From: Shinisaurus crocodilurus
Taxonomy: Eukaryota; Chordata; Lepidosauria; Squamata; Shinisauridae
Direction of reading: 5' to 3'
Length of the DNA: 64,000 bases
Assembly: GCA_021292165.1 (NCBI GenBank)
Contig: CM037876.1
Span: 116,007,379 to 116,071,378 of the forward strand
Positions 1-13,942 of the stretch are shown here, piece by piece. The position numbers and the translations under genes are program-made. Under the pieces are notes generated by a model. The model searched no databases and was not told the origin of the DNA. It was given only the letters and a program-made list of their open reading frames with translations. How positions within the stretch are numbered: the stretch's first letter is position 1; each line of letters starts with the position of its first letter.

Positions 1-126
1 TTGAGGTTAATGCAAATGTAGGCTGATGCAAATGACTGCTCGGAACTGAACTGCCTCTGCCATAGGCAGAGATTATGCAGGTGGCGGTGTGAAGGTGTGT
101 GTCTGGTCCGGCTTTCTCTCCACAAA

Positions 127-171
127 ACTGGTACTTGTTGGTTGCATAAGTATTCACCCCCTTTGCTGTGA
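127..171 (+). repeat. Left inner inverted repeat of the Tc1 element
   Basis: Contains TTGCATAAGTATTCACCCC. The reverse complement, with one or two changes, occurs at 2129-2162, and a more diverged version at 2303-2332. These are the expected transposase-binding direct repeats inside the terminal inverted repeat. Confidence 0.8.
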
Positions 172-439
172 CATGCCTAAATAATCTCTGGTGCAACTCA
201 CTGCCTCCAGAAGTCATATACTGTATTGTAAATAGTTGAATGGAGTCCACCTGTGTGCAGTTCCAGTGCCACATGATCTTAGATTAAATACACCTGTTTC
301 TGGAAGGCCCCAGGGTTTGTCAGAGAGCATATCTAAACATGCCTTCACGAAGACCAAGGAGCTATCAAAACAACTCCAGAGTAAAGTTGTGCAGGGTTGG
401 GTAATAAAAAAATATCCCAAAATATGAACATACCCCAGA

Positions 440-1295
440 TAATTTTCTCTATCTTGGCAGTTATATTTCTGTTACAGCTAACATTGACAGTGAAATCCAG
501 CATCGTTTGAGCTCCGCAAGTGCAGCGTTTTCTCGAATGAAACATAGAGTGTTCGAGGATCGGGATATTTGTAAGAAGACCAAAACACTGGTTTATGAAG
601 CCATTGTATTACCAACTTTATTGTATGCCTGCGAAACATGGACTATCTATAAATGTCACTTCCACCTCCTTGAAAGATTTAATCAACGTTGCCTCCGGAA
701 AATCCTGCGAATTACTTGGGAAGATAGGAGAACAAATGTCAGTGTACTGGAAGAAGCAAAGACTACTAGCATTGAAAAAATGATCCTTCAACGCCAACTT
801 CAGTGGACCGGTCATGTTGTTCGAATGTCTGACTGCCATCTCCCAAAGCAGTTACTTTATTCCCAACTCAAGGATGGAAAGCGGAATATCGGTGGTCAGT
901 ATAAGAGCTTTAAAGATGTTCATAAGGCTAATCTAAAAAAATGCAATATAAACATCGAAAACTGGGAAGCTCTGGCCCATGAACGATCTAAATGGAGGTT
1001 GGCCTCTCACAAAGGTTCCATGGACTTTGAAGAAGCCCAAGTGCAAGGCGAAAGGGAGAAACGTGCTAAGTGAAAAGCACATCAAACGAATCCTTTACAG
1101 GACCATCTTTCATCTGGTAACCTGTGTCCTCACTGTGGGAAGCTGTGTGGATCTAAAATTGGCCTCCACAGTCACTTACGGACCCATCACTAGAGTCTAC
1201 ACAATTTTCTTTAGAATTTCCTCCTTTTAAAATTTTTCTTTTGTAATTTTTTTATCCTGGAAGACAATTTTACTCGGTCACAAGTGATCGCCTGA
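440..1295 (+). mobile_element. LINE ORF2 3' fragment nested in the Tc1 element
   Basis: A reading frame from about 445 to 1073 encodes the region downstream of a reverse transcriptase, with LLYACETW, LRKILRITWEDR and QWTGHVVRM motifs typical of non-LTR retrotransposons. A TGA at 1072-1074 breaks it. Beyond the stop the frame continues into a CPHCG...H-x5-H zinc finger ending near 1190, and then a 3' UTR ending in a short GATGATGATG tail at about 1290. A closely related copy at 25623-26230 keeps the frame open where this copy has the stop. The element is 5'-truncated. The exact LINE clade was not assigned. Confidence 0.75.
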
Positions 1296-1503
1296 TGATG
1301 ATGAGTCAGAGAAGCAACCAAGAGGCCAATGGTAACTCTGAAGCAGCTGGAGAGATCTGCAGCTGAAATGGGAGAAACTTTCTGTGGGATAATTATCACC
1401 TAGATGCTCCACAAAGCTGGGCTTTATAGAAGAGTGGCGAGAAGAAAGTCATTGCTGAAACAAACCCATATCAAAGCCCATTTGAGAGTTTGCCAAAAGG
1501 CAT

Positions 1504-2112
1504 GTGGGAGACAAAGCAAACATGTGGAAAAAGGTTCTTTGGTCTGATGAGAACAAAATGGAAATTTTTGGCCTTGCTGCAAAATGCTCTGTGTGGCACA
1601 AAGCCAACAGTATTCATTGCCCTGAGAACACCATCCCAATGGTGAAGCATGATGGTGGCTTCATCATGTTGTGGGGATGCTTTTCCTCAGCAGGGACTAG
1701 GAAACTGGTCAGGATTGAGGGCAAGATGGATGGAGCCAAATATAGGGCAATTTTAGAGGAAAACCTGTTTCAGTCTGCAAGGGACCTGGGACTGGGGCGG
1801 AGGTTCACCTTCCAGCAGGACAATGACCCTAAACACACAGCCAAAGTAACACTGGAGTGGTTTAAAAACAAGAACCTGAAAGTCTTAGAATGGCCCAGTC
1901 AAAGCCCAGACCTCAATCCGATTGGGAATCCGTGGCAAGACTTGAAAGTTGCTGTTCACCAACGGTCTCCATCCAACCTGACAGAGCTGGAGCAATTTTG
2001 CCTGGAAGAATGGGCAAACATTGCAGGATCCAGATGCGTAAAGCTGATAGACACTTACCCAAGAAGACTCGCAGCTATAATTGCTGCCAAAGGTGCTTCT
2101 GCCAAGTATTGA
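1504..2112 (+). pseudogene. Tc1-like transposase, C-terminal two thirds, catalytic Glu lost
   Basis: Open for 202 codons and clearly Tc1-like. The catalytic core of this family is a DD34E triad. The first Asp is in LWSDENK (near residue 15), the second in QQDNDPKHTA, and the third position should be the Glu of LNPIENxW. Here that motif reads LNPIGNPW, with exactly 34 residues between the second Asp and the substituted Gly. Homology extends upstream in broken form from about 1300 (SQRSNQEANG-like stretch) and, beyond the LINE insertion, at 340-420 (KTKELSKQL), so the original N-terminal DNA-binding region is interrupted. With the Glu replaced, the helix-turn-helix region broken and a nested insertion, it cannot encode an active enzyme. 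Confidence 0.85.
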
Positions 2113-2128
2113 CTTGGGGTGTGGGTGG

Positions 2129-2332
2129 GGTGAATACTTACGCAACCAACAAGTGCCAGTTTGTTTTTGTTTACTTAACTTTTGTGCCACAATAAAAGTA
2201 TTTTGCACCTTCACAGTGTTGAGTATCTTGTGTACATCAAGTGGTAACAATGCCAATTAAATCCATTTCAGTTCCAGGTTGTAACACAACAAAATGTGGA
2301 AAAGTCAAAGGGGGGTGAATATTTCTGCAAGG
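2129..2332 (-). repeat. Right terminal inverted repeat (inner and outer direct repeats) of the Tc1 element
   Basis: The inner copy at 2129-2162 mirrors 127-160 almost exactly. The outer copy at 2303-2332 contains AAAGGGGGGTGAATATTT and then TGCAA. The two copies are about 140 bp apart, as in IR/DR-type Tc1 elements. Confidence 0.75.
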
Positions 2333-2334
2333 CA

Positions 2335-2790
2335 TGGTATAAAGCCCTATACAGCTTGGGACCAGGTTACCTGAAGATCACCCTCTCCCATATGAGCCTA
2401 TTGGGTCTTAAGATCTCTGGGAGAGGCCCTTCTTTCAAGAATGCAATCTTCAGAGGTGTGTTTGGTGGCAATGTGAAAGAGGGCCTTCTCCCAGGCTCTG
2501 GAACTCCCTGCCAAGAGAGGCTAGGTTTGCTCCCTCTCTGCTGTCCTTCTACCAGCAAAGCCTTTTTATTCAAGTATGCCTTTGGCATGTAAGTAGGTTT
2601 GTTGGGTTGGAAACAGTTTTTATTCTGTTGTGTTTTTAATTATGCTTTAATGCATTTGTATTATTATTAGTATTAGTATTAGTATTAGTATTAGTATTAG
2701 TATTATTATGTTTGTAAGCTGCCTTGAGTCCCATTTTTCTTGGTAGAAAGGTGGAGTACAAATAAAATAAATAAAAATAAAATAGACTGG
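2335..2790 (+). mobile_element. L2-type LINE 3' end with TTAGTA microsatellite
   Basis: The conserved 3'-terminal region (GGAACTCCCTGCC, then CCTTTTTATTCAAG) is followed by an AT-rich 3' UTR, an ATTAGT hexamer tract at 2661-2706, and the tail GTAAGCTGCCTTGAGTCCC with AATAAA-rich ends. The same layout recurs at 40290-40690. No RT-coding part remains here. Confidence 0.6.
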
Positions 2791-3135
2791 TTCAATCGAC
2801 TTTACTATTGCAGAATTCTGCCAGCTCATTTTCTGTTGGGTACTGTAGGTCAGGGCTGTGGTGATGAGGAGCAGAGAGTGTATGTATAGGTAAGCCCACT
2901 TGACTACCTCACTGGGGATCTTCATATTTGAAATTATAGTCCTAAATGACTGATGATGGCATTTTACTAGTGTGCTCTTCTGTAGTTATTAAAAGATTTG
3001 AAGACAGGCTGTTATATGTCTGTTTTTTTAGATTAGGTTTTATTGTTAGCTGGTAGTCTGGTTTTGGCAAGATAAACACTTTAGAACAAAGCTGGGCAGA
3101 CTTCAGGCTTGTCAGATCTACTTTGTGTTTTGCTA

Positions 3136-3345
3136 ATTTATTTATTTATTTATTTATTTATTTATTCATTCATTCATTCAAAACATTTTTACCCTACTCT
3201 TAGGCCAAAAAGGCTCTCAGGGTGGTTTACATATGATCAATAAAAATAAGACAGACCCTGCCTGTAGGATTAAATCTAAAAAGACACAGCACAGAAGGAA
3301 AGGGGGATAGGAAGGGAAAAGCAAACTTGAGCATCAATTCTGGAA
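3136..3345 (-). repeat. LINE/SINE-like 3' tail (minus) with TTTA/TTCA microsatellite
   Basis: A TTTA tract followed by a TTCA tract (3136-3182) precedes sequence closely matching 6440-6620 (CATTTTTACCC, then a GGCCAAAAAGGCTC-type stretch, then an AAAAGGAAAGGGG-type stretch). The A/T tracts represent the 3' tail of an element inserted on the minus strand. Family not assigned with certainty. Confidence 0.5.
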
Positions 3346-3814
3346 GTTAAATAGTAGTTCTTGTAATTACCAACTGGAAATAGTTCTGGGTGAGGAACAG
3401 TCTGCAGGAGCTGGTATTTCAGCAGGACTGATGGGATGGCCCTGCTTTCTGTCTGTCTGCTGCAACTTGATGGAATGGCTGCTGCCTGGTGACTAGAACC
3501 CAATATCACCAACCAGAGCCAGGTTCTGTAGAATTGAAGAACAGAGTGCCCCTGAGCACATTCTGAACCTGGGAATTGGTTTTCAGCACTAGAACTGGAC
3601 AGAGCTCACAGTCCTTTCAGAGAAAATCTACTTTTGGTTACTCCAAGCTTTCTTCATGTCAGCAGCATAATTGGGGTGGAAAGTCATTCTGTCATTGCTA
3701 CTATTATTGGGAGTCAGAAACACTTGCCAAACTACTGCAAATCACCCAGAGATCTATCAGCTGATCCTGATCTACCTTCTGCCCAGTCCTTGTTTTAGAA
3801 TAAATCAACCATTG

Positions 3815-4025
3815 GCAGAGTGCATGCGTTTAATACAGAACCTGAGCACTCCAGGTTCAGTCCTGGTATCTCATTAAAGAATCATGGGGAGCAGCGCTAG
3901 ATAAGACACTTGCTCATGATTTCCATACCCTGCCTGTAGCAGCATCTGGCTGGCTACTGTTGGGGAATGCAATGCTGGACAAAAAGGGCCTTCTGGTCTG
4001 ATTCAGCAAGGCACTTGTCATGTTC
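3815..4025 (+). mobile_element. Degenerate tRNA-derived SINE
   Basis: A B-box-like GGTTCAGTCCTGG lies near 3851 and a family-typical ending (GGCCTTCTGGTCTGATTCAGC, then CACTTGTCATGTT) ends near 4025. The head is too diverged to define the A box. It lies just upstream of the penultimate coding exon of KIAA0930. Confidence 0.45.
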
Positions 4026-4032
4026 ATTGTAG

Positions 4033-7621
<3,589 letters not shown>

Positions 7622-9769
7622 CAGAGAACTGGGCACTGCCTTGGAAACCTTGCAGCCAAGTGCCTAAAAAACTAACTCCAGTGCTCTTCTGTCACAGCAC
7701 CACCATCCAGTGTCAGGAACTTAACATTACACTGAAAAAAGGGATGTCTAGGAATTACCAGCCAGCGAATCAAGAAGTGCCTCTTCCTTCCTTCGTTCCT
7801 TCCTCTGCTATAATACTCTCTGCTCACTTTAAAAAGAAAAAGAAAATGACTACATCTCTTTATAGATATGACTGGCAGGAGAGTGCCAATAAATTAAAAA
7901 ACAAAAACAAAACACCACCACAAAAGTAGGGGCTGTATTTAAAATTGATGCTTTATGAACAATTTGTTACAGTGTTCACTTTGTAACTGGAAACCAACCA
8001 ATCTGTACAGAATGTATTAATCTTTATATACTTTGCGAGAAACGTCAATAGGATTTCATACTGATGTACCAATGAACATTGTTTCATAGACTGTTGAGAA
8101 CCCTCCTTGTTGCATAATAAAACAACTTTGTGTGTGTATTTTAAACTTGATAGGATATCAGAATAGCGTAATAGAAAAGGGAAGCTAAGGATTTGGATTG
8201 AGTGCCATCTGGCTACATGTAGTAGTCCAATTGGAACTAGCTGGCTTGGTTTTTCCACTTCTGTCAATGGTATCTTTTTAGAGCTCGCAGCACAAACTGA
8301 TTCTACAGTGACATCTTCTTCATCTACTAAAGATCAGCAAAACGCCCATCCAAAAATGTCTGAAAGATCAACATTGAAGAGATGTGCTTGCTAAGTGTGA
8401 TTTGGTTCCATTATGCCGAGTAAATCTGTCTTCAGTAGTGTGTTTGCAACAGAAAAGCAGGAAAACATGAACTCTATAACTCTAGTACCAAAAAAGCCAC
8501 CAGAACTCAGCCAGTTACAATATCCTGAATTATTGGGAATTGGAGCTAATTGAAGTGGGCTACTAAAAATCTTTATGCTTTAAACTTTTCACTAGTACTC
8601 TATAAATTGCCACTTCAACCAGTTTCCATAGATCTTGGTTGTATTAAGTCTGTGACTTGCTGTGCTTTGGCATACAGAAACCTAATTATTATTTAAAGTT
8701 CTCAAAAATACCCTGACAATTTTTAAAAAATTATGGATGTCAGGGAAATTTGATATTTGTTGATTGCTGATTGTAGATCAAATCTGCTGTATTTATAACA
8801 GAGGATGCATAGAAAATACCATCTTGAGTGTAGCAGAGGTAGTTTCACTGCTCTATAAACATGTACTATTCTTAGGTGAGCTATTGAAAAAGAAAAAAGA
8901 TTCTTCAGATTTGAGCTTCAAAGGAGATCGGCTGGTGGAGAGTTGGTGCTTGTAATGTCACAAATCCCCTTCCCCATCCTTGGAATAGCTTTGCGACTTT
9001 ATTTTAGATGTTTGTGATTTCTTTTCTTTGTTACATTGCAAGGATCAACACATTACATACAACGGTGCATGTGCTACTTTAAAAGGAAATGGTGGGCAGC
9101 TTGGCTAACTTACAAGGGGAACGCTGGGAGTGGTGGCTGATCCAGCACTGTGTTTCTTGCTCCTTATGGTTGCCATGCAAGTTGTGATGCTGGAGTGAGC
9201 CAGGATCCCAATGCAGGTGAAAAACCCTTTGCGATTGGCTATTTCAATTATGATACACCCAGTTTCATTCTGAAATTCAGCTTGCTCAAACACAAGCTCT
9301 TGAATCAAAGCTTGCTCAGTCTTCGCCACTGTCATACCTTTTTATTAGTACATCACTGCGAGAACCTAATTGAACAAATCTGGATGGCGACTATAAAAGG
9401 AGGGAAGAAAATTATGTATTATGTGGGTGGGTGTTGGTGAACTATTGATTACAAAAAACAACCCAGAAGGGTTCTGCTTCAGTTCTAGAGCAAATGCAAC
9501 GAAGGCAGCGACTAAAAATTATCTTTTGGCCGAGAGAATGCATACAAGGGTCAGAAACATAAACGAGCAAGTGCCACTGGAATCCTTTGAACTTGCTCTC
9601 TGTACTGAGATTACTGGTACACAATTAAATGAGTATTTTCTTCTTTTCATGACTACTCTTTGTTGTAAGTTTACTAATAGCATGAAGAGGTTCAATCTAT
9701 CCTGCAACTTGATTTCTTCAGACTTGTCTATAACTGATTGTGGTAACTTTTATTTTCTCTACCCCAAAG

Positions 9770-10560
9770 GCATAACCATACCCTCCAATTGCCCCGAATT
9801 TTCCCGCAAACAACACAAACACTTAAGCTATCGGGGCTTGTTACTTTGTTATGCAGAGTCCCGATTTGTTATGCACATTCCCCTGCCTGCATAACAAATT
9901 CACCGGCCCGCCTCCCGCAAACTATTTAGCTTATCTGCGATTTTGCCCATGGCCCCTTTAAGCAGGAAGGGAACAGACCCAGAATGTGTGTGCCGCTCTG
10001 CTCGCTCTACCTGCTGCCCTATTGAAGACATTTGTACTTACTCCTGAGTAACTGTGCATAGGATTGCACTGTTTGTTTTAACTTAATTCAAGTTAGTTAA
10101 ATTCTGTAAGATTATTCCAGTTTAAATGTTTCTTTAAATCTAAATTGTGTGAATAGAACACAAAAAGTGCTTTAAACTCGGGCCTTTCCACAATAACAAA
10201 CAACAAGAAAGTTGTTCAGCCCCTCAAAGTTACTCCTTGTGCTTAAAAACCAGAGGTGTTGGAGCAAAACCTGAAGGGGCTCAAACCCCCATTGTGCCCT
10301 TTTGTATTTCCCCCCACCCAAAAGCTCCCCCTCTTCCGCATCTCCTTCTTCTCCAACTGCCCTGAAAATGCGGGACCAATCCTGACCATTTTAAAACAAA
10401 AAGAGATTGCCCTGCAAGCACTGACCCCCCATGAAAAACACCAGATATCAACAATTAAAGGTTTAAGTAAGCTAAAAAAAATTACAAACGCCACTAATAA
10501 AATATTATAAAATAATATATAATAACGTAATAATAATTATATAAGGTTGGAGAGCCCTGC
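9770..10560 (+). mobile_element. Interspersed repeat, about 750 bp, copy 1 (second copy at 63048)
   Basis: Begins CATACCCTCCAATTGCCCC and matches 63048-63760 closely over its length, including TGCCCATGGCCCCTTTAAGC, the ACTCCTGAGTAACTGTGC segment and the CACCAGATATCAACAATTAA region. Copy 2 runs on to about 63940 and ends with a reverse-complement-like GGAGGGCATGC, suggesting a DNA transposon with inverted ends. This copy lacks that end. No transposase is seen. Confidence 0.7.
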
Positions 10561-10944
10561 TCTATAGGGCCTTAAGATCCATATTTTGGAGACGGCCTAG
10601 TGACTTTAATGCAGGTGCTAATGAACATATTAGAAGGGACTAATGTGAAGTCTTAATCATTGTATTTGTTGGGAGTGGGCAACAATGCTTGTTAGTGAAT
10701 TGCTTGGGCCGGTGGGAGGTGATAGTTACAGTGATTTGATTTGTGTCTTTCTTGACTGACCCTCTCTCTGGTAAATAAGAGGTTAATCTGCTTTCTCCAG
10801 TTGATTAATTGCCCTTCTCTATGCTCCTATATCTTGATCATTCCCCCGCCTCCCTCCCCTTTTCCCTTTTCTCTTTCATTTGGAATGAAGTGTTGTTTTG
10901 TCTCCAGCAGCTGAAGATATGTATGTATGGGTTTTTTTACTTTG

Positions 10945-10950
10945 AATAAA
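10945..10950 (+). promoter_or_regulatory. Candidate poly(A) signal for KIAA0930
   Basis: AATAAA with a downstream T-rich region at 10960-10980. Alternatives are at 7888 and 8116; the sequence alone does not say which is used. Confidence 0.4.
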
Positions 10951-11857
10951 GCCTTAGATTTTTAATGTTTTCTTTTTCACCTTAACCATAAGTCTTAACA
11001 GACTGTTTATTGCAACCGCTGTCTGCCAACTCTGCCAAAACTAGAAGATATTCCCACAGTATTAGTGTTCCTTATTACATTGATGAGAAATGGATTTAAT
11101 CTGTGTACCTTTTTAAGACTGGCAATGTACATGTAATTTTTCAGCATGCAATACATCTCCATTTCTTGTTACAAGCACCTTTTAATGATTAAACAGGGAA
11201 GAGATGGTGCCACTGCTAGAGGCAACAGTTTAAATTTTCTGAATTTTGCAAATTAATGTCACAATTTATCCTAGTGGCGTTAGGTAGCTTGGCTACTCAT
11301 CTGCTAGATTTTTTGTTTTGCCTGCTACCTTAGGAATTTAAGATTGGGTAAACTAGTCCTTTCATGCTGTGTATGTTTGATGTGTTAATGGTGTAAACAG
11401 CTTAATGCTAAAGGTATGCAGAAATGTAAAGGTGCTTCTAAGGTAAGAATTGTTAAGGTCTACAGATACGTTCCCCTTTCAGTTAGGTTAATGTTCAAGC
11501 TGTGTTCTGGGGTGCCTTGGCACTCTCAAAGGCTTACTGCAATTTATCTGTGCGATGGGCAGTAAAGGCTGGATAACCCCTTGGAGGACTTGCCAATCTT
11601 CCTCTGTAATGTGCAGATGGAGAATTTAGGGGTTAATCTCAGTTCACATGGGTTAATGGGGAGTGCAACAGACCCCATTAACAAGCAGTTCATGCAGTGA
11701 CTTGGATGCTGTAGAACAACCCTTTGATTTGAGTTCGGTTTGCTTTTGAAGTAAAAAAGTGTCAGTTGTCCCTTGGCGGGCTGTTGTTCGCCTATAATGC
11801 TGTGCCTTTCTAAATGTGCCTCTTAATGGTAGAACATACATTTCGCTTTGCAATTAC

Positions 11858-12118
11858 AGTAATACCTTGGATTGCAAGCATAATTCGTTCTGAAACCATG
11901 CTTGTAATCCAAAACACTCTTATATCAAAGCAAGTCTGGCGAGCGTGAGTGGGGCTGATTTCGGCCTGCTACGCCCACTCGAGGCGAGCGGTTACATCCC
12001 TACGTTGTATTGCAAGACGTCGCTTGTTTATCAAGTCAAAATTTATTTTAAACATTTGCTTGTCTTGCAAAACGCTCTCAGACCAAGTTACTTGCAATCC
12101 AAGGTATTATTGTATATT
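11858..12118. mobile_element. TA-target MITE (CAGTAATACCTTGG family), copy 1
   Basis: Inverted ends: CAGTAATACCTTGGATTGCA at the left and the complement of an almost identical sequence at the right, with a T-A flank. The interior (CGTATTGCAAGACG-type core) is shared with copies at 17719-18003, 25369-25622 and 59718-59975, but this copy also has a GC-rich centre (11965-12010) the others lack. Non-autonomous, Tc1/mariner-superfamily by TA target; exact family unassigned. Confidence 0.75.
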
Positions 12119-13141
12119 TTATTGCACAATGCCCATTCCCCTGACAGCTGTGTGAATGTTGCAAGGACCCCTATGTCCAGGTGTATGTTGCACGCTCCTG
12201 AGAGATGTGTGTCCATGTGGACTGGGCTACTCAGCACTAGGTTTTGGAGGACAGGCTTTTGCCCACGTTCACAGCCATTTCCCCAAGTGAAATCCTTTTT
12301 CCTATAAGAAAAGGAAAGATAAGCACTCCTTTCTCATAGGATGCTTGCACAGGAAACACTGTATGTGGCTTAGGGAATAAATCTGTTTTCTGCTGCTGGC
12401 CCCCAGCCTGTGAGAACCAAGCCTCCTCCTGTGAGCACAGCTGCAGCTAGAGATCAGATCCTTGTTCACTCTTGAGCAAAGAGAGGCAGACTGGAGATCA
12501 GGCTCTAATAGTAGATCCCTGGGATCAGCAAAGGTTTGATTCCCAATTGTTTAACATGAGCAAGTTTTCTTTAAAGAAATCTCTCAGGGCAGGCCTTGTG
12601 TTAATCACATCTCTTAACCTTGAGGTTCTCTTAGCTGTAAAAATGAGTTAATTGGTTACCTTGGACCAGATCTTTCTGCAGCCAAGACCAATTTTAGAAT
12701 TTTTTTTAGAAGAGGCCCTGAGCTGTTGTAACTTAGGTATAGATTTGTACTTGTATATGCAGGGTTGGGTCAACTGAACTGGCAGAAGTGGACTTCCTCA
12801 CCCCCTCCATCCAACTGCAGCTCCTCCAGCCATCTGAAAATACTACACAGACAAGAGACCTTGCTGAATGTGGTGAACTGTGGTGTGGGGGATCCCCAAA
12901 AATCAAGCGGAGAGATGTGTTAGCAGAGCCCTTCCTCTTGTGGAAGGCAGGTCTTGGATCCAACTGCCAGTGTGCAGTAGGTAATTGACTCTGCCTCCTA
13001 AGCTATTTTGTGCCAGGCCCATCCTTCTCTCCTTTGCAACACCTAGCAAGTAGCAAAATCTGGCTTATCAAGCCTCAATCATTGGGTGATGGGCTATATG
13101 CAGCATATCTGCACTAGCTTATGCTGGAACATTAGGAAGGA
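12119..13141. other. Intergenic stretch without a recognised gene or element
   Basis: No supported exon, RNA gene or clear repeat. A poly(A)-like AATAAA lies at 12376. Short frames here have no recognisable motifs. Confidence 0.5.
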
Positions 13142-13144
13142 CAG

Positions 13145-13320
13145 GTTGCTTACCTGTAACTAGTTCTTTGAGTGGTCATCTCTGCAGTCACACACATGGG
13201 CTCTGCGCCTGCGCAGAGGCCATTTCGGAATATTCTAAAGCTGAGGAAAATTGGGTGGGAGCCCCTCCCCCATCGCATGTGCTCCTTAGCATGGCTCCCG
13301 CCCTTTCCCTCAGTTCCCTG
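13145..13320 (+). repeat. Left inverted terminal repeat of DIRS A
   Basis: GGCTCTGCGCCTGCGC, GGCCATTTC and GGGAGCCCCTCCCCCATC in order. The reverse complement of the same series runs at 19575-19715 with about 90% agreement. Confidence 0.85.
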
Positions 13321-13483
13321 AGGCCGCCTATTGCGAGACTCGGGACCAAGAGATTAAAAGGGTTTTACATTTCGACATTGGTCCCGACATTGACATCAGT
13401 AATGAAGTAATTTGCAATCATAAAATCCCAGTCGGATATCCATCTAACTCGATGCAGACACCGAAGCGGGGTTGGATGGGTGG

Positions 13484-13880
13484 GTTGTGTGACTGCACAG
13501 ATGACCACTCGAAGATATGGGGGTTACACGAACCTTGGTCGGGCTCGATGTTCTCCGTAGCTCGGCTCTCCGCCATGCCGTCCGTCCGATCTCAATCTTC
13601 TGAGCAGCTGGCACCATTCGAGCCTCTCGTCCCCCGTCGCATCTCTTCCGGCGTGGCCGGCGCGCTGGACCCCCACACTATGTTTTTGGTGGGGGGGAAC
13701 CAGGGCAACAGGGCTTAAACAGGAAGTGACGCGACGGGACCAGTGCGGCTGGCGTGGGCGGCTCGTCGCACAGAGGAGCCGCCGCCAGGACCCGGTAGGC
13801 CTGTACATCCCTACTCGAAGAACTACAGTTACAAGTAAGCAACCTGTCCTTCTTTGTGGTCTCTGTGCATCACACACATG
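13484..13880 (-). repeat. Internal complementary region of DIRS A, split by an insert
   Basis: CAGATGACCACTCGAAGA (13498-13515) and, after an insert, ACTCGAAGAACTACAG then GTAAGCAACCTGTC and CTTCTTTGTGGTCTCTGTGC (13806-13870). These complement the left-most (13145-13180) and right-most (19705-19735) ends of the element. In DIRS B the same region (42745-42830) is uninterrupted. Confidence 0.8.
13516..13808. mobile_element. GC-rich insert in the DIRS A internal complementary region
   Basis: About 290 bp absent from the equivalent place in DIRS B. It is flanked by direct repeats of ACTCGAAGA (9 bp, 13507-13515 and 13806-13814). It is far more GC- and CpG-rich than its surroundings (GGCGTGGCCGGCGCGCTGG). 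Ends GGGGGTTACA and the complement of TGTACATCCC are weakly inverted. A small DNA transposon with a 9-bp target duplication is the simplest reading; no coding role is supported. Confidence 0.55.
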
Positions 13881-13942
13881 GGCAGAGTACCAAGCTGACT
13901 TACTGGAGGAGGGTCGGTGTTGATAGTCAGGAGAGGCGACAG

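Larger units (their letters stand above)
1..2332 (+). mobile_element. Tc1/mariner-family DNA transposon, defective, split by a LINE
   Basis: A cut-and-paste transposon recognised from its transposase (1504-2112) and its inverted ends. The subterminal left repeat at 127-171 is nearly the exact reverse complement of 2129-2162, and a related outer repeat lies at 2303-2332, giving the IR/DR end layout of many fish and reptile Tc1 elements. By symmetry the outer left repeat should fall just before base 1, so the element is probably cut by the window edge. Normal elements are about 1.6 kb; this one is longer because about 0.85 kb of LINE (440-1295) is inserted and has replaced part of the transposase N-terminal region. 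It lies in an intron of KIAA0930, on the same strand. Confidence 0.85.
7622..10975 (+). other. KIAA0930: Putative 3' UTR of KIAA0930 (end uncertain)
   Basis: Sequence after the TAG has no further supported coding exon. Poly(A) signals AATAAA occur at 7888-7893, 8116-8121 and 10945-10950. The last is followed by a T-rich stretch and looks best for a distal site; another lies at 12376-12381. The stretch 8120-9770 shows no recognisable repeat and is mostly AT-rich. An interspersed repeat (9770-10560) sits inside the distal part, which weakens the longer UTR model. Confidence 0.45.
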
